7,901 bases of DNA from Kiritimatiellia bacterium (GTDB lineage: Bacteria; Verrucomicrobiota; Kiritimatiellia; SLAD01). How positions within the stretch are numbered: position 1 is the stretch's first letter; each line of letters starts with the position of its first letter. Below are positions 1 to 6,083 of the stretch, in pieces. The stretch is from NCBI GenBank assembly GCA_007134175.1, contig SLLF01000143.1, forward strand, positions 1-7,901. The letters run 5' to 3'. Position numbers and translations under genes: made by a program. A model generated the notes under the pieces. That model saw only the letters and a program-made list of their open reading frames with translations. It did not search any database and had not been told where the DNA came from.

Positions 1-1274
1 ATGGGCAGCACCATCATCGCGTACCAGGAAATGGCCGCGACTGGGTGCTTGCGGAACATAAACCGCCCGGCGATAAACATCTCACGGACCCAGGAGCGCT
101 TCCAGCGGCATTGCTGGACCGCATATTTCTTCCACTGTTCAGGCACAATGGTCGTGGCCAAGGCCTCGTCGTCGTAGAGCACCCGGTACTGCCGCAGCAG
201 GAAATTAGTCAGGCTGCGGTCATCGCCGTACGTGGCGTAGCGGCCGAGGTAGCGTTGATGGAGCCAGCGGTCGAGCACATTCAACACACTGCTTTTGCGG
301 TAGGCCGAAAAGCAGCCGGGGCAGCAGCTCACCGCGCCGAAAAGGCTTTCTGCCGCTTTCATCACCCGATAGGAGACGTAGTAGCGGACATCCTGCATCT
401 TCGTCAGCATGTTGACGCGCACGTTTTCCACATCGGTGTGCCCGGCCACGGCGGCGACGGTTGGATCGGCTAATCCCTGGAGGATCTTGCGTATGGCTCC
501 CGGCATCAGAAAGCTGTCGGAATCGACGTAAATCAACATTTCGCTGCGCGCCAACAGTGCCCCGACCGCCATTCCGTGCCGCTTGCCCTTGTTTTCCTCG
601 AAATCCACGATCACAAGATTCACAAACCGGCTTTGCGCCCGGTACATTTCCTGCAGCGTATCGTCGGTCGAGCCGTCATTGACGATGACGACTTCCAGTT
701 TGTCATGGGGGTAGCCCTCGGCGTAGATGCGCGAGACCGTCTTGAAAATCGAGTCCTCCTCATTCCGGCACGCCACCACCACGGCCACCGTGGGCTCGAA
801 TCCCGCGTCCGCCGGGGCCGTGTATAGTGCCGCCAACAGAAACCGGGAAAGGATGAAGGCGCCAACAGCCAAACTGTAGGCGTTTACAAAGGGTTGGTAG
901 AAGTAGTATTCAATGTTGCTCAGCTTCAAGTAGATGGCCACCGCCAAAAGCAGGATGCCGAGGATGCCGAATGTCTTCACCAAGAGCGGGTGCCGCCGAT
1001 AGTAATTTGGCACCGGGGCCCGCGAATCCAGATCGTCGTCCAGCTCGTGGCGGGTATCCGGTTGCAGCTCGAACGGCGTCGCGTCCAATCGCGCCTGACA
1101 GAACGGGCACACCAGGGGCGGGGGCGCGGTGGCTACGCGAATCGTCATGCGACATTCCTTGCAATGACAGCGGGTCCCTGTAACCGATCCCTTGACACCG
1201 AACGGCTCAAACGCACCGGCACCGGGCTCGGTGAGATCCAAGACACGGCTTGACTGGTCAACTATTGCTTCCAT
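1..1274 (-). CDS. Hyaluronan/chitin synthase-like family 2 glycosyltransferase with N-terminal zinc ribbon (3' end outside window)
   Basis: The frame is open from ATG at 1274 to the window edge, giving 424 residues with the C-terminal membrane part missing. A TAA lies in frame directly before the ATG (1275-1277) and a GAGG Shine-Dalgarno sits at 1281-1284, so the start is firm. Residues 36-59 form a zinc ribbon (C38-x2-C41, x14, C56-x2-C59). Two membrane helices follow at about 94-114 and 121-143. The GT-A domain shows VVACRNEE (156-163), NDGSTDDT (189-196), DSDS (241-244), CCPGCFSAYR (307-316), GDDR (340-343) and QQCRWKRSW (377-385). GDDR and the QQxRW-type motif place it with HAS/NodC/chitin synthases rather than PgaC/cellulose synthases. 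Known family members polymerise UDP-sugars on the cytoplasmic face and extrude the chain. The sugar used cannot be read here. It is divergently oriented from the KaiC-like gene at 1629. The zinc ribbon is unusual for the family. Confidence 0.9.
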   Translation of the reverse strand, partial: MEAIVDQSSRVLDLTEPGAGAFEPFGVKGSVTGTRCHCKECRMTIRVATAPPPLVCPFCQARLDATPFELQPDTRHELDDDLDSRAPVPNYYRRHPLLVKTFGILGILLLAVAIYLKLSNIEYYFYQPFVNAYSLAVGAFILSRFLLAALYTAPADAGFEPTVAVVVACRNEEDSIFKTVSRIYAEGYPHDKLEVVIVNDGSTDDTLQEMYRAQSRFVNLVIVDFEENKGKRHGMAVGALLARSEMLIYVDSDSFLMPGAIRKILQGLADPTVAAVAGHTDVENVRVNMLTKMQDVRYYVSYRVMKAAESLFGAVSCCPGCFSAYRKSSVLNVLDRWLHQRYLGRYATYGDDRSLTNFLLRQYRVLYDDEALATTIVPEQWKKYAVQQCRWKRSWVREMFIAGRFMFRKHPVAAISWYAMMVLP

Positions 1275-1444
1275 TTATTTCCTCACGATTGACCATAGTT
1301 TCAGATTCCGCAGCGGCGACTATCGCCCACCGCTTTCCCCACTGAAATCAGAAATGAATATAGCGTACCCCAAATTGTCAGCGGCGACAAAACGTTGACC
1401 ACTAACCCTACCCATCCACTAATCAAATTTAATTTTTTATCTTA

Positions 1445-1471
1445 TTGACACATCAGGGAGAGCACTATAGC
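1445..1471 (+). promoter_or_regulatory. Candidate sigma70-type promoter for the KaiC-like operon
   Basis: A perfect TTGACA (1445-1450) is preceded by an AT-rich, UP-element-like stretch (1424-1444). The best -10 match is TATAGC (1466-1471, 4 of 6) at a short 15-base spacing. Transcription would start near 1478 and give a leader of about 150 bases. The short spacing keeps confidence low. The alternative TTGACC (1395-1400), 17 bases, ACTAAT (1418-1423) is also possible. Confidence 0.35.
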
Positions 1472-1493
1472 TTACACCTCGCAGCAGATGCAA
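1464..1493 (-). promoter_or_regulatory. Candidate promoter for the zinc-ribbon glycosyltransferase
   Basis: Read on the minus strand, TATAGT (1469-1464) matches the -10 consensus at 5 of 6 positions, and TTGCAT (1493-1488) lies 18 bases upstream as a poor -35. It overlaps the -10 of the plus-strand candidate, so RNA polymerase could not occupy both at once. A separate TATATT (1362-1357) nearer the gene lacks a -35 at normal spacing. Confidence 0.25.
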
Positions 1494-1502
1494 GGGGAAA
1501 TT

Positions 1503-1535
1503 ATGGACTTGGAAAGGTTTTTTGCAACAAGGTGA
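1503..1535 (+). CDS. Possible 10-residue leader peptide upstream of the KaiC-like gene
   Basis: ATG at 1503 has a good Shine-Dalgarno, AAGGGG (1492-1497), five bases upstream and encodes MDLERFFATR before a TGA. An in-frame ATG at 1488 would add five residues but lacks a clear Shine-Dalgarno. The ORF lies in the presumed mRNA leader and is followed by a small stem-loop (1553-1567). It ends about 90 bases before the KaiC-like start and is out of reach for direct coupling. It could be chance, since short ORFs are common. No run of a single amino acid suggests classical attenuation. Confidence 0.2.
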   Translation: MDLERFFATR

Positions 1536-1552
1536 GTTGATATTCTTTCTGG

Positions 1553-1567
1553 TCGACGGCTTGTCGA
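1553..1567 (+). repeat. Short inverted repeat in the leader of the KaiC-like operon
   Basis: TCGAC (1553-1557), loop GGCTT, GTCGA (1563-1567), extendable by one G-U pair in RNA. There is no following U-tract, so it is not a rho-independent terminator. It could be a weak leader stem-loop or a protein-binding palindrome. Confidence 0.3.
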
Positions 1568-1628
1568 TGTGCGAATATGGCTGCATTTAGGCGCACTCAT
1601 TCTTTCCCAGGGTTAAAGGGTACGTATC

Positions 1629-2489
1629 ATGATCAAGAAGATTCCAACCGGTGTTCAGTTTTTTGATGAGACCTATGGCGGCATGTACCCTGGCCGCAGT
1701 CTTATGGTCACGGCACGCCATGGGGGTGGCAAGACGGTAATGGGCATTCAGTTTATCGCGCAGGGGTTGCGCGACAAGGAGCGTTGCTTGTTGCTATCGG
1801 CGCGGCCGGCCGAGGATGTGGCGCTGAAGGCCAGCGCATTTGGTATCCCGGTTGTCGAGGCTATCGAGGCGGGTGAGTTTATCATCCTGGAATATAAGGA
1901 ATATGTTCCGGGTCGGGACCGTGAAGACGAGTTGAAGCTGCCCAAAGATAGCTTTTTACAGCTTAAGCATATCATCGAGGACCAGCAGATCAAGCGGTTG
2001 GTGCTGGACACCGTCCTGCCCTGGGTGGCGCTGGATGATGAATCGCGGTTGGCGGAGCACATCTTTTCGTTCATCCGCGTTTTCCAGCGAATCGGGGTGA
2101 CGAGCCTGCTGACCATGCCCAAGCCCGCGTCCCCGCCCGCGCACAAGTTACGGAAACTGATCGAGGACGTGGTACCGGTCTCCCTCACGCTGGATCAGGA
2201 TGCGAACAACGGGCCACGCACATTGGTTGTGGACAAATACCTGGGTGCCACCCGAGGGCCAAAATCGATGCCGTTTGTGATCGAGCCGGATATCGGCATG
2301 GTCGACCCCGCCACGGCGGCGCGCAAGGCCGCTGGGGCCAAGGGCATTAGCAACGCGCCAACGCCGACCGAAAAGAAGGGGTTTGCCGGCGTGCTGCTCG
2401 GGGCAAAGAAAAACGATACCGGGTCGTCACCTCCGCCGCCCAGGAAACCGCCCCAGATTAATTTTCGTGATGCCGTTAAAGGACGTTGA
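1629..2489 (+). CDS. Single-domain KaiC/RAD55-like RecA-superfamily protein with altered active site
   Basis: The protein has 286 residues and starts at ATG 1629 with AAAGGG (1615-1620) eight bases upstream. The opening, IPTGVQFFDETYGGMYPG (5-22), is typical of KaiC-like proteins. Walker A is ARHGGGKT (29-36), with Ala in place of the usual first Gly but K35 and T36 kept. Walker B is RLVLD (123-127). Aligning up to the conserved AFG (70-72) puts A58-R59 where KaiC has its two catalytic glutamates, so hydrolysis may be weak or absent. The RecA core ends near residue 225. A Pro/Lys/Ala-rich, probably disordered tail follows, with a run of prolines at 268-271. No membrane segment is seen, so it should be cytoplasmic. 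It is the first gene of a three-gene unit, with three bases before the next start. A nucleotide-dependent scaffold or regulator is likely; its partner is unknown. Confidence 0.85.
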   Translation: MIKKIPTGVQFFDETYGGMYPGRSLMVTARHGGGKTVMGIQFIAQGLRDKERCLLLSARPAEDVALKASAFGIPVVEAIEAGEFIILEYKEYVPGRDREDELKLPKDSFLQLKHIIEDQQIKRLVLDTVLPWVALDDESRLAEHIFSFIRVFQRIGVTSLLTMPKPASPPAHKLRKLIEDVVPVSLTLDQDANNGPRTLVVDKYLGATRGPKSMPFVIEPDIGMVDPATAARKAAGAKGISNAPTPTEKKGFAGVLLGAKKNDTGSSPPPPRKPPQINFRDAVKGR

Positions 2490-2492
2490 TTT

Positions 2493-3353
2493 ATGTATGT
2501 GTCATACTGGAATCTACGGGAAAGCCCGTTTCAAAACGTAACGGACACGCGCTATGCGTATCTATCGGACCAGCACCGCGAGGGGCTGGCCCGGCTGCTC
2601 TACCTCGTTGAGGGCCGCAAACTGGGCGGGGTGCTGGTCGGGCCCTACGGCGTGGGGAAATCGATGATCCTCGAAATGATCGCCGAAAAGGTGCGGGAAC
2701 GGGCGGCGGCGCGGTATCTGCGCATCGATGCCACGCCGGCCGGCACGCTGGGGGTCGCCCAGCAAATCCTCAATTTCCTGGGGCAGCGGGAACGGGTTAC
2801 CGATATCGCCAATGCCATGGTGGCGCTGCAGACGGCGCTGATGGCCAGCGAGCAGCGCGACACCCATCTGGTGCTGGCGATTGACGAAGCGCAATTTCTG
2901 CGGGAACCGTCCGCCTACGAGTTCTTGCATCTGCTGACCAACCTGCAACACGCGGGACGCCATTCGGCTTCCCGCGGAGCGGCGGTGACGCTGATTTTGT
3001 CGGGCCACCTGGATCTGCTGCACCGGATTAGGGGCGAGGCCTCGTTTTGCCAACGAATGCAGTTGGCTTGGGCGTTGGACCCGCTGGACGAAAACCAAAC
3101 GGTGGAGTACATTCAGCATCGCATGCGAACGGCCGGCGGGGATCTATGGGTTTTCGAGGAGGAGGCGTTGAGCGAGGTTTTCCAGGCGTCGGGTGGCGTG
3201 CCCCGGCAGGTGAACAACATATGCGATATCGCCTTGTTATTGGGCTGCTCCGAGCAGGCCACCAAGATTGGACCGGAATTGATCAAGCAGGCGAGCGCCG
3301 AAGCCTATTCGGTCTTGACGCCGACTGAAGTTTCCGAGGAGGTGGGGGTATGA
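2493..3353 (+). CDS. ExeA-family AAA ATPase
   Basis: The protein has 286 residues. The start at ATG 2493 has AAAGGA (2478-2483) nine bases upstream. The N-terminus, MYVSYWNLRESPF (1-13), then YLSDQHREGL (23-32), is the signature opening of ExeA/TniB-like ATPases, including the secretion ATPases found in exosortase-linked polysaccharide loci. Walker A is GPYGVGKS (50-57), Walker B LVLAIDEAQ (126-134) with D131 and E132, a sensor-1 strand is TLILSGH (166-172), and sensor 2 is GVPRQVNNI (235-243). All key residues are present, so it should hydrolyse ATP, in contrast to its KaiC-like neighbour. There is no membrane helix and no peptidoglycan-binding domain of the kind found in longer ExeA proteins. 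It overlaps the next gene by ATGA, so the two are probably co-translated. It may power assembly or gating of an envelope complex; this is inferred from the context. Confidence 0.9.
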   Translation: MYVSYWNLRESPFQNVTDTRYAYLSDQHREGLARLLYLVEGRKLGGVLVGPYGVGKSMILEMIAEKVRERAAARYLRIDATPAGTLGVAQQILNFLGQRERVTDIANAMVALQTALMASEQRDTHLVLAIDEAQFLREPSAYEFLHLLTNLQHAGRHSASRGAAVTLILSGHLDLLHRIRGEASFCQRMQLAWALDPLDENQTVEYIQHRMRTAGGDLWVFEEEALSEVFQASGGVPRQVNNICDIALLLGCSEQATKIGPELIKQASAEAYSVLTPTEVSEEVGV

Positions 3354-3793
3354 GTGAACTAGGTGCCACATTGACGACAACCGGGTTGATTGCCACCGTA
3401 GTGGCCGTGTTTTTCGGCGTGGCCGCGCTGTATGTGTCGCAACGTCGCCGGGCGCAGGTCGTCGCGAATGGCGAGCCGAAACGGTCCGCGACGACGCCTG
3501 CACCGGTTCCGCCTGTGGCCGAACGGACACATGCGGCAGATACCCGGCCGCTGGCCGAACAGCCGCGCACCGTGAACACACGGCCCGCAGGCGCGACGGC
3601 CACTCGTTCAGCGGAGCCCTTAACCGACCCGGTTGCATCCGGGAACGGGGAGGTAAATCCGCTTTGGGCGCGGTCGATATTTTCCACGGGGCAAACCGGC
3701 TCACCGCTTTTTGAGCGGCTGGGAACCCGCAAGGAAGACCCCCCCGTGGCACCCTCCCCCGCCGGCAAGGGCCGCGAATACCGCTGGGACTGA
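3350..3793 (+). CDS. Small single-pass membrane protein with disordered cytoplasmic tail
   Basis: The protein has 147 residues. ATG 3350 overlaps the upstream stop (ATGA) and has a strong GAGGAGG (3336-3342) seven bases upstream. One hydrophobic helix (about 10-30) is followed by QRRR (31-34), which predicts N-out, C-in topology by the positive-inside rule. Residues 40-100 are rich in Pro, Ala, Thr and Arg and look disordered. A more ordered patch, WARSIFSTGQTGSPLFERLG (106-125), may be a docking motif. I recognise no family. Its plan matches the 135-residue protein at 5653-6060: helix, basic triplet at about 31, linker, short F-containing patch, then a KE-P-V-PS-A tail. It is the last gene of the ATPase operon and probably tethers or recruits the ATPases at the membrane. 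Its stop codon abuts that of the convergent gene. Confidence 0.8.
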   Translation: MSELGATLTTTGLIATVVAVFFGVAALYVSQRRRAQVVANGEPKRSATTPAPVPPVAERTHAADTRPLAEQPRTVNTRPAGATATRSAEPLTDPVASGNGEVNPLWARSIFSTGQTGSPLFERLGTRKEDPPVAPSPAGKGREYRWD

Positions 3794-3800
3794 TCAGCGG
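3781..3800. repeat. Hairpin spanning the two abutting stop codons
   Basis: CCGCTG (3781-3786) and CAGCGG (3795-3800) form a six-pair GC-rich stem around an eight-base loop. The plus-strand stop TGA (3791-3793) and the minus-strand stop (TCA at 3794-3796) touch, giving the palindrome TGATCA. There is no U-tract on either side, so this is at best a weak bidirectional terminator or a 3'-end stabiliser. Confidence 0.45.
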
Positions 3801-5656
3801 AACTCCAGTTGGTAACTGAAATTCTTGCCGGGCGGTATGCGGCTCACGTGAACTTCCCAACGGGTGGCATCCACTTGGAGTATGCGCGTGGCCGGGGAAC
3901 CCAAAGTAAGTGGCTGCAGGTCCATGTGTTCGGTTATTCCGTCCATGTCGATGTAGAAGAGCGCGTCCTGAACCGTTTGCTGTCCGCTATTTGAGATGTG
4001 TACGGTGGTGCGGCCGATGCGATCGTGGGTAGTGGCTATGTCAATATGACCCCATTGGCGCCAGAAATCGTGGACCGTCCCCACCGAGGCCAGCCACGTG
4101 TTGCGCTGTTTGATTTGATGAAAGAAGAGGTCCAGACGGGCCAGTGCCCGGGTATCAAGCGTATCCCCATCCAGCCATAGATTGAAATACCCGCCGGCTT
4201 GCTGCACGGCATCGAAGGCGGCGGTCAAACCCGTTACCGCCAGGTCGTCTTCGATCAGCAGGTCGCTCAGCCGGATTTCCGGTAACTGCCACATTTCGTG
4301 GGCGCGGGTGACAAAAGGTACCGGGCGGAAACTGCGCACGACGCGGGGATGGATCGCGGCGGATCCCGCCACCACAAAGTCAAAGCGGGCGCGCACCAAT
4401 GTAGTCAACAGCTCTTCGACGTACGTACCATCCGCTGCCCGGTAACCCCGTCGGGCGCGGTTGGACACCAGTTTCCGCTGTCCTGTGTGAAGGCGGCGGG
4501 TTTCAGGGCGCAAGGCGAACGGCTCGGCGCGCCGAGCCGGTTGCTCATCCAGCAGCGCCAGCTCAACCTGTGATGGGAGGGCGTCTGCGAAATCCGGTTG
4601 CCGGGTCCACACCTCGTCCGCCACAAACAAGGTCACGGGCAGCCGGTGCATGCGCACCAACTCCCAAAGCGGGGAGTCGAGGGCCTGCTTCTCCCGTACG
4701 GCCATGGAGAGGGAAAAGCCACTGTCGGCCCGCTGCGGCCAGAGCGGCTTGCTGGCGCGGGGCCGACGGCTCGCCCAGCGCAGGGCGTTGTGCGCAATGC
4801 GCGTAGCCGCCTGCGGCGCGTCTGGGTGCGTGACGGCACCCAGGTCACTGAATCCCAGCCAGACGAAACGACCGCTGTAATAGCTCCCGTGCACGATGGC
4901 TGCCGGTGTAGTGGCCAGCGGCGCGGTCTGCAGGCTGATGGCGTGGTCGGCTGCCGGGCGCCAAGTGGCCGACGATTGCACGCGCGGCTCATGCAGCAAA
5001 CCGGCGAGCGGCTCCCCGTATGCGTGTACGAGAAGGGGCAAGCCAGGCGGCAGTCCGTAGGTCAAGGGGGTCCGCGCGGTCAAGGCCATGGTGGCCCGTG
5101 CCGGTGTACCGCTGAGGGGCGGACTTGAGCCCAGTGAAAGTCCCGCGACGTGTGCCAACAGCGATTGCGAGCGCCAGGCGCCCTGCTCGTCTCGCACCCC
5201 TGCTGCCCACGTCATGATCACACCGCGCCCAGATCGAAGGAAGTCCTTGACCCACTCCTTATCGGCATCGCTCATGCAGACGACCGCAGGCAAAATCAGC
5301 AGGTCGTAGTGCGAGCGGGCCTCAGTAGACGGCCACTCACTGATGATATCGGTAGCGATCTGCTCGGTGGCCAGCAGGTCCTGCCACTGCTGGGCCAACG
5401 CGCGCTGATGGGGCTCGTTTCCGGTGAAGCGAGCGGTGGCCGTGGAGTGGAAGATCAATGCGCGCAACGGGCCGCCGCCCTTGACAGCGGTGGCTGCCGC
5501 CCGTTCCCGGGCGGGTCGGACGCCGACGCGGGTCGTATAGATACCACCCAACAGTCGCTGGTGGCTCCATACCGCGCCGACCGCCAGCAGGAGCGCGACC
5601 GCCAGGAAACCGGCCACGCCGATGGGATTCCGCCGCGATGAGCGGGTGCGGCTCAT
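3794..5656 (-). CDS. Membrane-anchored GATase1-like/degenerate polysaccharide-deacetylase-like protein
   Basis: The protein has 620 residues and starts at ATG 5656, overlapping the upstream stop (ATGA), with AGGG at 5662-5665. A basic N-terminus (MSRTRSSRRN) and one helix (about 11-30) anchor a large, presumably periplasmic part. Residues 63-156 look like a flavodoxin/class I glutamine-amidotransferase-like fold (SHYDLLILPAVV, DFLRSGRGVIMTW). Residues about 312-535 follow the polysaccharide-deacetylase (NodB-like) layout: SPLWELVRMHRLPVTLFV (328-345), GYRAADG (404-410), and a late LARLDLFFHQIKQRNTWLAS stretch (505-524). The expected Asp pair near 315, the HxxxH zinc ligands near 369 and 373 (here Leu and Pro) and the late His near 496 (here Asp) are missing. 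A beta-rich C-terminal domain spans about 545-620. It is last in the synthase operon. A binding or chain-guiding role is more likely than deacetylation. Confidence 0.8.
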   Translation of the reverse strand: MSRTRSSRRNPIGVAGFLAVALLLAVGAVWSHQRLLGGIYTTRVGVRPARERAAATAVKGGGPLRALIFHSTATARFTGNEPHQRALAQQWQDLLATEQIATDIISEWPSTEARSHYDLLILPAVVCMSDADKEWVKDFLRSGRGVIMTWAAGVRDEQGAWRSQSLLAHVAGLSLGSSPPLSGTPARATMALTARTPLTYGLPPGLPLLVHAYGEPLAGLLHEPRVQSSATWRPAADHAISLQTAPLATTPAAIVHGSYYSGRFVWLGFSDLGAVTHPDAPQAATRIAHNALRWASRRPRASKPLWPQRADSGFSLSMAVREKQALDSPLWELVRMHRLPVTLFVADEVWTRQPDFADALPSQVELALLDEQPARRAEPFALRPETRRLHTGQRKLVSNRARRGYRAADGTYVEELLTTLVRARFDFVVAGSAAIHPRVVRSFRPVPFVTRAHEMWQLPEIRLSDLLIEDDLAVTGLTAAFDAVQQAGGYFNLWLDGDTLDTRALARLDLFFHQIKQRNTWLASVGTVHDFWRQWGHIDIATTHDRIGRTTVHISNSGQQTVQDALFYIDMDGITEHMDLQPLTLGSPATRILQVDATRWEVHVSRIPPGKNFSYQLEFR

Positions 5657-6060
5657 GCGGGCCCTGATTCCGTCGGCGCCTCGCCTTCCGTAGCGGACGG
5701 TGACACCGGTTGCTCTTTAGCGGGTGAACCTTTGAACAGTTTAAAGGCGGAGGATGCATCCAGCGGCAGACGGGGTGCCGCTCCGGGCGCCTTGGCGGGC
5801 GGCGCGGTCGATCCTGGTGAAGGGGTTGACGACGCCCCTCCCGCACCGTGCGTGTGGACATCGTGCATACTCAACACGAATTCCTGCGGCAATTCCGGCG
5901 ACCCCGCCTGTGTCGGCACGTGATAGTCGCCCGCATGTTTCGGGGCACCACTCTTGGCCGGGCGCCGCCGGGCGCCGATATAAGCCATCACCGCAAAGAC
6001 CAGCGTCACCAGCGTACTGACCAGAATCACCGTAGATAGAATGCCGACGATATTTCCCAT
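5653..6060 (-). CDS. Small single-pass membrane accessory protein of the synthase operon
   Basis: The protein has 135 residues. I place the start at ATG 6060 because GAGGG (6070-6074) lies nine bases upstream and the membrane helix then begins at once. The frame stays open to 6291, but that extension would overlap the conserved 3' end of the glycosyltransferase gene. One helix (about 5-28) precedes RRR (31-33), followed by a Pro/Ser/Ala-rich linker and a patch, DASSAFKLFKGSP (101-113), then KEQPVSPSA (115-123). Predicted topology is N-out, C-in. In pga operons the synthase partner PgaD is also small and membrane-bound but has two helices, so this is not a clear PgaD. It resembles the 147-residue protein of the convergent operon in plan. 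Its stop overlaps the next start (ATGA). Confidence 0.8.
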   Translation of the reverse strand: MGNIVGILSTVILVSTLVTLVFAVMAYIGARRRPAKSGAPKHAGDYHVPTQAGSPELPQEFVLSMHDVHTHGAGGASSTPSPGSTAPPAKAPGAAPRLPLDASSAFKLFKGSPAKEQPVSPSATEGEAPTESGPA

Positions 6061-6083
6061 AATGCTATGCCCTCGCTTACCTG

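Larger units (their letters stand above)
1275..1628. other. Divergent intergenic region
   Basis: This 354-base gap separates the zinc-ribbon glycosyltransferase from the KaiC-like gene and must hold the promoters of both. It contains an AT-rich block (about 1424-1444), candidate promoters on both strands around 1445-1493, a possible 10-codon leader ORF (1503-1535), a short hairpin (1553-1567), a GGCGA/TCGCC inverted repeat (1315-1327) and a 10-base direct repeat, CAGCGGCGAC (1311-1320 and 1379-1388). I see no tRNA, known riboswitch or rho-independent terminator. Confidence 0.8.

Noticed and set aside
1192..1398. Plus-strand 68-codon ORF across the start of the zinc-ribbon synthase and into the gap
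   Set aside because: It overlaps a well-supported gene on the other strand, lacks a Shine-Dalgarno, and its protein has no recognisable features.
1508..1527. Sigma54-like promoter (TTGG...TTTTTTGC) in the intergenic region
   Set aside because: There are 11 bases between GG and GC instead of 10, and the CAC of the -24 element is missing.
1629..2489. Circadian clock protein KaiC
   Set aside because: It has only one RecA domain, an altered active site, and no kaiA or kaiB nearby.
2562..3119. 185-codon minus-strand ORF inside the ExeA-like ATPase gene
   Set aside because: It is antisense to an ATPase with intact Walker and sensor motifs and has no motif of its own.
4598..5128. 176-codon plus-strand ORF inside the deacetylase-like gene
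   Set aside because: It is antisense to a gene with clear domain structure, its composition is Arg/Gly/Pro-rich as expected of a GC-rich shadow frame, and it matches no family I know.
3794..5656. Calling the 620-residue protein an active PgaB-type deacetylase
   Set aside because: The Asp pair, the HxxxH ligands and the late His are all absent at the expected places.
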